In this document: one piece after another, positions 5,887 through 13,373 of the stretch
Layout of the letters: each line of letters begins with the position of its first letter
Numbering within the stretch: the stretch's first letter is position 1
Source of the DNA: JBBTQX01 sp964366055
GTDB taxonomy: Bacteria > Patescibacteriota > Minisyncoccia > UBA6257 > GWB1-50-10
Length of the DNA: 46,809 bases
Reading direction: 5' to 3'
Assembly (NCBI GenBank): GCA_964366055.1
Contig: CAYISE010000003.1
Location: 1 to 46,809, forward strand
The notes under the pieces: generated by a model
What the model was told of the DNA's origin: nothing
Databases searched by the model: none
The model's input: the letters and a program-made list of their open reading frames with translations, nothing else
Made by a program: the position numbers and the translations under genes

Positions 5887-8036
5887 GTTTCCACGATGAG
5901 AAGTTTCTTGTCTTCAATCGGCAGATGTTCGTAAACGGCCTCGGTAATGAAGGGCATAAACGGATGAAGCATTTTGAGCGATTCCTTGAGGGTGTAAGCG
6001 AGAATTTTTTGGGTGCCGGCCGTTAGTTTGTCGTTCCGGATTTGTTTCTTTGATTCTTCAATATACCGGTCGCAGAATTCATGCCAGAAAAAATTGTAAA
6101 GGAGGCGGAGCGTCTTGCTCAACTCAAAATTCCCTATCATCTTCTCCGTCTGCTTCTTCATTTTGGCCAAAGATTTCAGAATTTTTCTGTCCGCCGCCGT
6201 TTGATATTTGATATTTGATATTTGTTTGTCATTTGGAATTTGGAATTTGGAATTTGCAGTTTGCTCAATAACAAATCGGCTCGCGTTCCAGATTTTGTTC
6301 GCGAATTTCCGGCCAGCGATGACTGCCGCCTCGTCCCACCGGATATCCTGGCCCGTGGCCTGCCAGATTATTCCGAAACGAGTGGCGTCCGCGCCGAATT
6401 GATTGATATAATTCAGGGGGTCCAGTCCCGTGCCCAAACTCTTAGACATTCTTTTTCCGTCTTTCGTGAGAATCGTGCCGTTGATGAAGACATCGGTAAA
6501 GGGAGCTTTTTTCTGAAACTCCAGGCCGGAGAAAATCATCCGGGCAACCCACAAATTCAAAATATCGCGGGCGGTTACCAGCGTGTTGCCGGGATAGTAA
6601 TTTTTCAAATCCTCTTTGGAGAGGCCGGCGAAGGGCCAGAGAGCGGAGGAGAACCAAGTGTCTAACACATCTTCCGATTGGATATATTTCGCGTCGCAGT
6701 TTTTGCATTTTGGCTCGGTAAGCGACACTGCCATCTCCTCGCATTTTTCAATTTCTTTCTCACGCCCTTTGCGGGGGGCGCATTTTGGTTCATGAAACCA
6801 AACCGGGAGTCGATGACCCCACCAAATCTGGCGGGAGATGGACCAGTCGCGGATGTTTTCCGTCCAGTCCAGATAGGTCTTTTTGAAATTTTTTGGCCGG
6901 ATTTTGACTTTTCCGAACTTCACGGCGCTTTTCGCGAGCGCGCCCAATTTATCCATCTTCAAAAACCATTGGTTTGATGGGATGGGCTCAATTGTCGCGC
7001 CGCAACGGTAGCATTTTGCGAGGCGGTTTTTATACGCTTCTTCTTTCACCAAAAACCCCGTCTCTTTCAAGTCGCTCACGATTTTTTCCCGGGCCTCGGT
7101 AACCTTGAGTCCGGCGTATTGGCCGGCCGCCGGAGTCATTCTGGCGCGTTCGTCAATCACCTGAACCGTTTCCAGTTTGTGCCGCTGGCCGATTTCAAAA
7201 TCCAGAATGTCGTGAGCCGGCGTAACCTTCACCGCGCCCGTACCGAATTTGGGGTCAATGGCCGCGTCGCTCACAATAGGGATTTCCCGATTTTGGATCG
7301 GAAGTGTTACTTTCTTTCCGATGAGGTGTTTGTATCTTTTATCGCTGGGATTTACCGCGACGGCGGTATCACCCAGCATTGTTTCGGGTCTCGTCGTTGC
7401 CACCGTAATCTCTGGGCTGTAGCGGATGTACCAGAGTTTGGTCTCGGCGTCGCTATATTCCAGTTCCAGTTCGGACAAGTTCGTGCCGCAACGCGGGCCC
7501 CAATTCACGGTGCGGAGGCCGCGGTAAAGCCAGCCCTTCTCGTAATAATGGATGAAGGTTTTTAAGACATCGCGGCTGTATTCGGGGTCCATTGTGAAGC
7601 GGTTGCGGGACCAGTCGGCCGAGGCGGCGAATTTTTTGAGCTGGTTCAAAATCGCGTCGCCGGATTTCTGTTTCCACTCCCAGACCTTTTCAATGAATTT
7701 TTCACGGCCGAGTTCAAAGCGGGAGGTATTTTGTTTGCGCAATTCTTTTTCCACGACATATTGCGTCGCGATGCCGGCGTGGTCGGTGCCGGGCAGCCAG
7801 AGCGTTTTAAAACCTTTCATCCGGTGATAGCGGATTAAAATGTCCTGGATGGTGTTATTCAGGGCGTGACCCATATGAAGCGTCCCCGTCACATTCGGCA
7901 GGGGCATATAAACGATGTAATTTTTACTGCGCTTGCCCGGGAGATTATCTGGATTGAAATAACCCGATTTGAGCCAAGTTTCATAGATTTTATCTTCAAC
8001 CAGTTTAGGATCGTATCGGGAGTTGAGCATCTCCAT
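5880..8036 (-). CDS. valS: Valyl-tRNA synthetase, short form
   Basis: A class I synthetase charging tRNA-Val. HMGH (residues 54-57) is the HIGH motif. The editing domain has TTRPETMLGDTAVAV. There is a CxxC pair (CKNC) before YIQSEDVLDTWFSSALWPF, then RMSKS near 528, then the anticodon-binding helices. At 718 aa it lacks most of the C-terminal coiled-coil arm of the usual 860-950-aa enzyme. An in-frame low-complexity insertion in the anticodon-binding part comes from tandem repeats (6200-6260). A TATAAT just upstream favours the ATG two codons downstream (8030) as a possible leaderless start. It lies 3 nt after tsaD. Confidence 0.95.
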   Translation of the reverse strand: MEMLNSRYDPKLVEDKIYETWLKSGYFNPDNLPGKRSKNYIVYMPLPNVTGTLHMGHALNNTIQDILIRYHRMKGFKTLWLPGTDHAGIATQYVVEKELRKQNTSRFELGREKFIEKVWEWKQKSGDAILNQLKKFAASADWSRNRFTMDPEYSRDVLKTFIHYYEKGWLYRGLRTVNWGPRCGTNLSELELEYSDAETKLWYIRYSPEITVATTRPETMLGDTAVAVNPSDKRYKHLIGKKVTLPIQNREIPIVSDAAIDPKFGTGAVKVTPAHDILDFEIGQRHKLETVQVIDERARMTPAAGQYAGLKVTEAREKIVSDLKETGFLVKEEAYKNRLAKCYRCGATIEPIPSNQWFLKMDKLGALAKSAVKFGKVKIRPKNFKKTYLDWTENIRDWSISRQIWWGHRLPVWFHEPKCAPRKGREKEIEKCEEMAVSLTEPKCKNCDAKYIQSEDVLDTWFSSALWPFAGLSKEDLKNYYPGNTLVTARDILNLWVARMIFSGLEFQKKAPFTDVFINGTILTKDGKRMSKSLGTGLDPLNYINQFGADATRFGIIWQATGQDIRWDEAAVIAGRKFANKIWNASRFVIEQTANSKFQIPNDKQISNIKYQTAADRKILKSLAKMKKQTEKMIGNFELSKTLRLLYNFFWHEFCDRYIEESKKQIRNDKLTAGTQKILAYTLKESLKMLHPFMPFITEAVYEHLPIEDKKLLIVETW
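6200..6260. repeat. Tandem short repeats inserted in frame in valS
   Basis: Read on the plus strand, this is three copies of TTTGATA and three of TTTGGAA with a short linker. It encodes an Asn/Ser/Lys/Gln-rich stretch (NSKFQIPNDK-like) in the anticodon-binding domain, where other ValS proteins have no such sequence. The reading frame is kept. Confidence 0.8.
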
Positions 8037-8039
8037 TTA

Positions 8040-9077
8040 TTATAAATTCAAATTCGCCTGGGCGCGAATTGCGCGCCTTTTTCTCTTTAGATTCTGAATA
8101 TACGCCGCGGCGGCAATCATGGTGGCGTTGTCGGTATTGAAGTCCATCGGCGGGACGAGGAAGTTCCGATTTATTTTCCTCGTTTCGTTTCCGAGCGTTT
8201 CTCTCAAAAACGCGTTGGCCGCGACGCCGCCGGAGAGAATCACCGATTTTGTATCGTATTCTTTAGCCGCCCGAATGGTTTTTGCAACCAGCACATCCAC
8301 GACCGCTTTTTGAAAACTCGCCGCGATATCGGCCTTATCGGTCCTGGGATTGTCGCGGAGATAATAGAGCACCGAGGTTTTGAGTCCCGAAAAACTGAAG
8401 TCGTAATTTTTATCGTGAATCATCGGCCGCGGGAATTTAACCGCCTCGCCATCGCCTTGAGCAGCTAACTTTTGGATCTCCGGCCCACCAGGGTAGGGAA
8501 GATTGAGCATCTTCGCCACTTTATCAAAGGCCTCGCCCGCGGCATCATCCCGTGTTTCACCGATTTTTTTCCATTTGGTGAAAGACGGCACATACAAAAG
8601 AATCGTGTGTCCACCAGAAACAATGAGCGCAATAGCGGGGAAGGTATTTTTAATTTGTAGTTTGTAGCGAGTAGTAAGTAGAAAGCTATATAAATGTCCC
8701 TCCAGATGATTTACCCCGATTAAAGGAATTTTCGGAAAGATTTTTTTCTTGAGTTCTTTCGCGAAATTCACGCCAGTCCAAAGAGCCGGTTCCAGCCCCG
8801 GCCCGACTGTGACCGCGATTAAATCAATTTTAGGGAAGTTCAACTTCCCTAGGGAAGTTGAACTTCCTGATATTTTTTTAAAAATTATCGGTAAATTTTT
8901 CAGGTGTTCCCGTTTCGCGATGCTCGGCACCACGCCGCCGAAGGGCCGATGAACGGCAATTTGGGAGGAGACCAGATTTTTCAGAACCTTGAACATCGGC
9001 TGGCGGAGCCCGCCCCCCGCCTCCACGAGAGCGAGGGCAGTTTCATCGCAGGAGGTCTCAATGGCGAGAATCTTCAT
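8040..9077 (-). CDS. tsaD: tRNA N6-adenosine threonylcarbamoyltransferase TsaD
   Basis: A 345-aa Kae1/TsaD ASKHA-fold enzyme that transfers the threonylcarbamoyl group to A37 of ANN-decoding tRNAs, working with TsaB, TsaC and TsaE. It opens with MKILAIETSCDET. The metal ligands are H124 and H128 in NHLEGHLYS, followed by LIVSGGHT, DDAAGEAFDKVAKML and LSGGVAAN. The ATG at 9077 matches the family start; an upstream ATG at 9086 adds only MPF. Two insertions interrupt it in frame: short repeats at 8649-8690 and a 34-bp perfect palindrome at 8834-8867. tsaE is in the window at 39955-40398. Confidence 0.95.
   Translation of the reverse strand: MKILAIETSCDETALALVEAGGGLRQPMFKVLKNLVSSQIAVHRPFGGVVPSIAKREHLKNLPIIFKKISGSSTSLGKLNFPKIDLIAVTVGPGLEPALWTGVNFAKELKKKIFPKIPLIGVNHLEGHLYSFLLTTRYKLQIKNTFPAIALIVSGGHTILLYVPSFTKWKKIGETRDDAAGEAFDKVAKMLNLPYPGGPEIQKLAAQGDGEAVKFPRPMIHDKNYDFSFSGLKTSVLYYLRDNPRTDKADIAASFQKAVVDVLVAKTIRAAKEYDTKSVILSGGVAANAFLRETLGNETRKINRNFLVPPMDFNTDNATMIAAAAYIQNLKRKRRAIRAQANLNL
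8649..8690. repeat. Short repeats inserted in frame in tsaD
   Basis: TTTGTAGTTTGTAGCGAGTA encodes RYKLQI-like residues between the HLEGHLYS and SGGHT motifs, at a surface-loop position. The core TTTGTAGTTTGTAGCG is shared, rearranged, with the insertion in tsaE (40161-40193). Confidence 0.7.
8834..8867. repeat. 34-bp perfect palindrome inside tsaD
   Basis: Two GGAAGTTNAACTTCC dyads flank a central CCCTAGGG and make one perfect 34-bp palindrome. It encodes SLGKLNF in a variable loop of TsaD. A related dyad, ATTAGGAAGTC with its complement, lies downstream of the lipoprotein gene at 45548-45570. Confidence 0.8.
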
Positions 9078-9106
9078 AAATGGCATTGTAATTTATATTT
9101 CTTTGT

Positions 9107-9135
9107 TTTACGAGAGGATTTTTATTGTGTATACT
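9107..9135 (+). promoter_or_regulatory. doxX promoter
   Basis: TTTACG (9107-9112), a 17-nt spacer and TATACT (9130-9135). The ATG at 9142 is exactly 6 nt after the -10, the spacing expected for a leaderless transcript. Confidence 0.6.
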
Positions 9136-9141
9136 TGAATT

Positions 9142-9543
9142 ATGATTTCGCCTCTATTCGTTTTCAGCGATATCGGCATCTTGATTTTGAGAGTCGTCCT
9201 GGGTTTGATTTTGATTATTCACGGTTGGCCGAAAATAAAAAACATTAAGAACACCGCGGAATGGATGAAGCAAACTTTCAAGCCCGGAATTTTTTGGGCG
9301 GCGGTCGTTTCGCTGACTGAATTCGTCGGCGGTCTTTTTTTGGTTTTCGGATTCCTCACGCAAATTGTCGCGCTTATCGTCGCGCTTCAGTTCCTGGTGA
9401 TTTTGTTCGCCATGAATTTCAGAAAGGGATTCGTCGGCGGTTACGAGTTTGACCTCCTTATTCTGGCTTCGGCCATAGCCCTAATTGTCCTGGGCGGCGG
9501 GCAATACGGATTGGACAATTTCTTCGGCCTTTTGCTTTACTAG
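9142..9543 (+). CDS. DoxX-family membrane protein
   Basis: A 133-aa protein with four hydrophobic helices. The DoxX pattern is present: LRVVLGLILIIHGWPKI in helix 1, a short loop with EWMKQ, then EFVGGLFLVFGFLTQIVAL and a final GGGQYGLDNF helix. DoxX-like proteins are poorly characterised; some are linked to redox or thiosulfate metabolism. It is first in a plus-strand unit with the glycosyltransferase 16 nt downstream. Confidence 0.75.
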   Translation: MISPLFVFSDIGILILRVVLGLILIIHGWPKIKNIKNTAEWMKQTFKPGIFWAAVVSLTEFVGGLFLVFGFLTQIVALIVALQFLVILFAMNFRKGFVGGYEFDLLILASAIALIVLGGGQYGLDNFFGLLLY

Positions 9544-9559
9544 TTCTAACTTCATTATT

Positions 9560-11059
9560 ATGATCCGGCTTTGGGAAATAATACCGGGCGCTCTGGCTTG
9601 GACGACCCTCTTGGGCTTCATTTTTTTATCCTGGCGCTTGCCCGCGGCGGTGGTCGTCATCATTCTTCTTTACGACCTTTATTGGTTTCTGAAACTCTTT
9701 TATCTTTTCTTTCATCTCCGAGTGTCGTTTATGAAAATGCGCGCCAATTTGAAACTGGATTGGCTGGCGAGGATAAAATCGGAAAAATCCGGCGCGTGGG
9801 AGAAGATTCATCACTTGGTAATTTTCCCGATGTTCCGCGAATCCTATGAAGTGGTCAGAGAAAGTTTTTTGAGCTTGGCGGAGAGCAATTATCCCAAAGA
9901 AAAATTTTTCGTGGTTTTGGCGACCGAAGAAAAAGGCGGGGAGGAGGACCGGCAAACCGCCGCGATGATAAAGGAAGAATTCGGCTCCCTGTTCAAGGAT
10001 TTTAGCGGGACCGTTCACCCGGCCGGCCTTCCGAATGAATTGCCGGGTAAGGGTTCCAACGAGGCCTGGGCGGGCCGGGAGGCGCAAAGAAAAATTATTG
10101 ACCCGTCGTCGGGCGTGCCCCATGAAGACATTTTGGTTTCGGTTTTTGATATTGATACGCGCACCGGCCCGGATTATTTTGGAATTCTGACTCATGCGTT
10201 TTTGAGCGCGCCGCATCCCCAACACTCCAGTTACCAGCCTGTCCCGATTTACATAAATAACATCCGCGAGGCGCCGTTCTTCGCCCGCTTGGCCGGCTTT
10301 TCCTCCACCTTCTGGCAATTGATGCAGGAGGCCCGGCCGGAGCAATTAGTGACCTTCTCTTCTCATAGTATGCCTTTCCGGGCGCTCACCGAAATCGGAT
10401 TTTGGGAAACGGATCTGGTCTCGGAGGATTCCCGGATTTTTTTTCAGTGTCTCGTCCATTATAACGGCGATTGGCGGACGGAACCTCTTCTCTATCCGGT
10501 TTATATGGACGCCGTCACGGGAAGAAATTTTTTCACGGCCCTTAAAAATCTTTACAAGCAGCAGCGGCGATGGGCCTGGGGCGCGGAAAACCTGGCCCGT
10601 CTGGCCGGGGACTTTTCTCTCAATAAAGAAATCCCGGGGCGGGTGAAACGATTCTGGCGCTGGGTGCTTTTTGACGGATTTTATTCCTGGTCCACCAGTT
10701 CCTTTATCATCTTTTTTTTCGGCTGGCTGCCGAATATCTTGGGGAATGAGGCCTTTCGCGCTTCGGTCTTGTCTTATAATCTGCCGCGGCTCACCGGCTG
10801 GATATTGAACTTAAGTTCGGTGGGCGTACTCGCCCTGGCTTTTTTGAGCATCGTTATTCTTCAACCAAAGATGAAGGGTTTCAAAAAAAGATATTATGTT
10901 TTTTACCTCCTGCAGTGGGTTCTTACCCCCTTCACTTTTCTGATTTTTAGCGCCCTGCCGGCCCTGGATGCCCAAACGCGATTGATGTTAAGCGGCCGAT
11001 TCCGTTTGGGTTTCTGGAGAACCCCGAAAGTAAGAATCAACGTCGCCCAAAATGGTTGA
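9560..11059 (+). CDS. Membrane glycosyltransferase, GT2 family
   Basis: A 499-aa processive-type family 2 glycosyltransferase. Two N-terminal membrane helices are followed by the cytoplasmic catalytic domain with D197xD199 (FDIDT), the acidic pair E289-D290 (SEDSRIF) and QQRRW at 334-338, as in cellulose- and hyaluronan-synthase-like enzymes. About three C-terminal helices follow. It should polymerise or add sugars at the inner membrane face; the sugar and product cannot be read from the sequence. The ATG at 9560 is chosen because an extension to 9485 would overlap doxX. It overlaps recO by 8 nt. Confidence 0.85.
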   Translation: MIRLWEIIPGALAWTTLLGFIFLSWRLPAAVVVIILLYDLYWFLKLFYLFFHLRVSFMKMRANLKLDWLARIKSEKSGAWEKIHHLVIFPMFRESYEVVRESFLSLAESNYPKEKFFVVLATEEKGGEEDRQTAAMIKEEFGSLFKDFSGTVHPAGLPNELPGKGSNEAWAGREAQRKIIDPSSGVPHEDILVSVFDIDTRTGPDYFGILTHAFLSAPHPQHSSYQPVPIYINNIREAPFFARLAGFSSTFWQLMQEARPEQLVTFSSHSMPFRALTEIGFWETDLVSEDSRIFFQCLVHYNGDWRTEPLLYPVYMDAVTGRNFFTALKNLYKQQRRWAWGAENLARLAGDFSLNKEIPGRVKRFWRWVLFDGFYSWSTSSFIIFFFGWLPNILGNEAFRASVLSYNLPRLTGWILNLSSVGVLALAFLSIVILQPKMKGFKKRYYVFYLLQWVLTPFTFLIFSALPALDAQTRLMLSGRFRLGFWRTPKVRINVAQNG

Positions 11060-11585
11060 GTATCTGACCCAAGCCGTGGTTTTGAATTACCGCCCGCAGA
11101 GAGAGAATGACCGGCTGGTGGATTTATACACCAAAGATTTCGGCCGGCTTGAGGCGAAAGTGATCGGGGGTCGGCGCATTCTTTCCAAACTCGCGCCGCA
11201 TCTGGACTGGTTCAATTTGGTGACGGTGCGTCTCGTGGAAAAAAATCAGTTCACTGTCACCGATGTTTTGACCAAGGAAAGATTCGGCCGGGAACGACGC
11301 AATCCCGGGTTTTATCCCTCCGCCCTCAAAATTTTTTCTTTGGTACGGACCCTGATCCCACTGGCCGCGCCCGATTTGCATCTTTGGCATTTTTTGGTGA
11401 CGGGTCTTAAAGAATCGGGTGGGAACGTCGGCACTCTCTTGAAAATTTTCGGCTACGACCCCGAACATGCTTCCTGCGACACCTGCCGCAAGCGCCCAGT
11501 CGCGGCTTTCCGCGCCAAGGACCAGTCATTTTTCTGCCACGACTGCGGTTTCAAAGCCGGAGCGGTTGAGCTAATATATTTTTAA
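11052..11585 (+). CDS. recO: DNA repair protein RecO, short form
   Basis: A 177-aa RecO. The N-terminal OB fold is seen in AVVLNYRPQRENDRLVDLYTKDFGRLEAKVIGGRR. The C-terminal zinc site uses C142, C145, C162 and C165. RecO anneals SSB-coated DNA and loads RecA with RecR. It is about 60 aa shorter than typical RecO, with a shortened helical middle. Its ATG lies inside the end of the glycosyltransferase gene, so the two are translationally coupled. Confidence 0.88.
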   Translation: MVEYLTQAVVLNYRPQRENDRLVDLYTKDFGRLEAKVIGGRRILSKLAPHLDWFNLVTVRLVEKNQFTVTDVLTKERFGRERRNPGFYPSALKIFSLVRTLIPLAAPDLHLWHFLVTGLKESGGNVGTLLKIFGYDPEHASCDTCRKRPVAAFRAKDQSFFCHDCGFKAGAVELIYF

Positions 11586-11615
11586 TTGTAAGAAATCACA
11601 GGAAGATGTAAAACA

Positions 11616-11651
11616 TTATCCACAATTCAAAGAATCTCCAAGTGCTATAAT
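11616..11651 (+). promoter_or_regulatory. Consensus DnaA box at the promoter of the 11660 gene
   Basis: TTATCCACA at 11616-11624 is a perfect DnaA box on the plus strand. TATAAT follows at 11646-11651 and the ATG 8 nt later. The box abuts or overlaps the position a -35 would take, so DnaA could regulate this gene. It is about 19 kb from dnaA and single. Confidence 0.5.
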
Positions 11652-11659
11652 TAAGAGCA

Positions 11660-12718
11660 ATGACAAACGACAACTTCTATCCCGGTCAAGCGCCGGGTCA
11701 GCCGCTCGGCACGGGTGAGGGAGAGTCGCCGCTCGCGAAGCCCGTCGTGCCCAATGCGGATGTGCGCACGATGGGCTCCGACCTCGGGTCCATTAATACC
11801 GGAGCCTCCGCGCCGAAGCCCTACGCGCCGCCGGTAAGCGCTCCGGAAAATATTCCGCTGGCTCCAACGGCCCCTACCGCTCCGGTACCGAGTCAATCTT
11901 TCCAAATCCCCCAAATGGACGCGGCGGGCGAATCCAAGAAGGCCGCTCCTAAAAAAAGCAGTAAGGGAATTTTTACCGCCCTTATCGTTTTCATTGTCGT
12001 AATCGGACTGGCGGCTCTCGGTTATTTCGTAATTTATCCGATATTCTTCGCGGCGCCCGCTGAAATCGCGCCAGCGCCGGCGACCCCCGTTCTTCCGGCT
12101 CCAACTCCGGCCGCGGCAACCGCGCCCAATGAGCCAACCCCAATCACTGGCGCTCCCGCTCCCGCTCTTCCCCACATCTCCCTCTTTACCACGCCTCCCG
12201 ATACCACTACCGTAACCACGGATAGCGGGCTTTCCGTTTTAGCTTTGAACACTTCGGCCGCGCCCGGTCTTTCAGAAATCGTGTATAAGGATTCCGCTGG
12301 CAATCTGGTTAAGTTCACCGACATTTTGAAATCCGCCACGGGATTGGATTTATCCTCAAATCAGGTCTTGGCAACGGCCTTTGACGACCAAACCGCCGCG
12401 GGATTGGTTTATACCGACAGCAACGGTAACCGCTGGCTCGGATTTACCGCTCAACTTATGAGCGGTTCAGACCGGCAAAACGCAAGCGCGGCCTTTGAAC
12501 AATCCTTTGAGGCAGTCGGTGATTACAGCGGACTTTTCTCAAGCAATCCGGGAACGGCCCAGACCTGGAAAGCCGGCCAAATCGCGGGCGTGACCGATAA
12601 TCGCTATCTTCTCTTTGGCAACGCCGGTTTCGCGCTTGATTACGGCTGGACGGGCAATAAGTTAATAATAGTTACTTCCTACAGCGGCTTTAAAGAAGCG
12701 GCGAAACGGCTTCAATAA
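11660..12718 (+). CDS. Single-pass membrane protein of unknown function
   Basis: A 352-aa protein I do not recognise. The N-terminal 100 residues are Pro/Ala/Gly-rich and presumably disordered. One membrane helix at about 104-128 (IFTALIVFIVVIGLAALGYF) is followed by an Ala/Pro/Thr-rich linker and a folded extracytoplasmic domain of about 170 aa with paired strand motifs (LVYTDSNGNRWLGFTAQL, KLIIVTSYSGFKEAAKRL). With no signal peptidase site, the N-terminus should be cytoplasmic. It is monocistronic, starting next to a DnaA box and TATAAT and ending in a clear terminator. Confidence 0.75.
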   Translation: MTNDNFYPGQAPGQPLGTGEGESPLAKPVVPNADVRTMGSDLGSINTGASAPKPYAPPVSAPENIPLAPTAPTAPVPSQSFQIPQMDAAGESKKAAPKKSSKGIFTALIVFIVVIGLAALGYFVIYPIFFAAPAEIAPAPATPVLPAPTPAAATAPNEPTPITGAPAPALPHISLFTTPPDTTTVTTDSGLSVLALNTSAAPGLSEIVYKDSAGNLVKFTDILKSATGLDLSSNQVLATAFDDQTAAGLVYTDSNGNRWLGFTAQLMSGSDRQNASAAFEQSFEAVGDYSGLFSSNPGTAQTWKAGQIAGVTDNRYLLFGNAGFALDYGWTGNKLIIVTSYSGFKEAAKRLQ

Positions 12719-12733
12719 TTAACTTGTTGACAC

Positions 12734-12763
12734 AAACCCGCCTCATCAGCGGGTTTATTTTTT
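12734..12763 (+). terminator. Intrinsic terminator after the 11660 gene
   Basis: AAACCCGC (12734-12741), a 7-nt loop and the complement GCGGGTTT (12749-12756) are followed by A and six T. This is the clearest intrinsic terminator in the window. Confidence 0.9.
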
Positions 12764-12806
12764 AAAAACAGAATTTACAAAAATGATACACACCGGTAAC
12801 ACCTCA

Positions 12807-12954
12807 TATTCTGCCGCAGTGTCTTGCGGAAGCTCTCGGAGGCATTCGGAGCTTGGTTTCCGAGCGAAGCGAGGAATCCGAATGCCGAGAGCGCAGCGGG
12901 CGGTTGCCGCTGGAGAAACTGAACCGCGGTTCCGCAAGATACTGCGGGAGAATA
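12807..12954. repeat. 148-bp cloverleaf-like inverted repeat
   Basis: The outer arms, 12807-12831 and 12930-12954, pair over 25 positions with one mismatch and one G-T wobble. Inside, one arm pairs GGCATTCGGA (12841-12850) with 12877-12886 and GCTCTC (12832-12837) with 12887-12892. A second arm pairs CAGCGG (12894-12899) with 12907-12912. It fills most of the 320-nt gap between the terminator and the dksA-like gene. Reading frames across it look non-coding. A miniature non-autonomous mobile element or a structured RNA are both possible; no target-site duplication is obvious. Confidence 0.6.
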
Positions 12955-13038
12955 CTTGGAGAAGGAGAGAATGTTACCGATATGCCATGCCGGTACAAGG
13001 ATGTGCAAAAACAAACAAATTATGATAGAATCCCTCGT

Positions 13039-13371
13039 ATGAGAAATGAGGATTTAAAGGAAATAAAGGAAAAATTAATCTCTGAAAAGACAAAAATAGA
13101 GAGGAATCTGTCTAAACTTAAGGAGGAGCTGGACTTCGGAGACGACGTTGACCACAACGAGGAGGAGACCGACGAGACGGAAGAAATGGGGACATATTTA
13201 AGCGTTAAGAAAACCCAGGACGCCCGCCTCCAACAAATCAATAAAGCGATTGAAAAGATAAAAAACGGCGCCTACGGCCTCTGTGAAAAGTGCGGCGGCC
13301 CGATTGAGCAGAGAATCCTGGATATAGACCCCGAATCGTTCTACTGTAAGGAGTGCAAGCGCGGACTTTAA
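13039..13371 (+). CDS. DksA/TraR-family zinc-finger protein
   Basis: A 110-aa protein. An N-terminal coiled coil (KEIKEKLISEKTKIERNLSKLKEEL) is followed by an acidic segment with the DNEADxA-like region degenerate, then a C4 zinc finger using C82, C85, C103 and C106 (CEKCGGPIEQRIL, FYCKEC). DksA/TraR proteins bind the RNA polymerase secondary channel and tune initiation; this short form resembles YteA/TraR-type members. The ATG at 13039 is chosen because the open frame upstream runs back into the cloverleaf repeat. TATGAT at 13021 is a possible -10. comM follows 2 nt after the stop. Confidence 0.85.
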   Translation: MRNEDLKEIKEKLISEKTKIERNLSKLKEELDFGDDVDHNEEETDETEEMGTYLSVKKTQDARLQQINKAIEKIKNGAYGLCEKCGGPIEQRILDIDPESFYCKECKRGL

Positions 13372-13373
13372 AA

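Noticed and set aside
12853..13038. N-terminal extension of the DksA/TraR protein
   Set aside because: The extra 62 codons run through the cloverleaf inverted repeat and read as Arg/Ser-rich noise; ATG 13039 fits the family.
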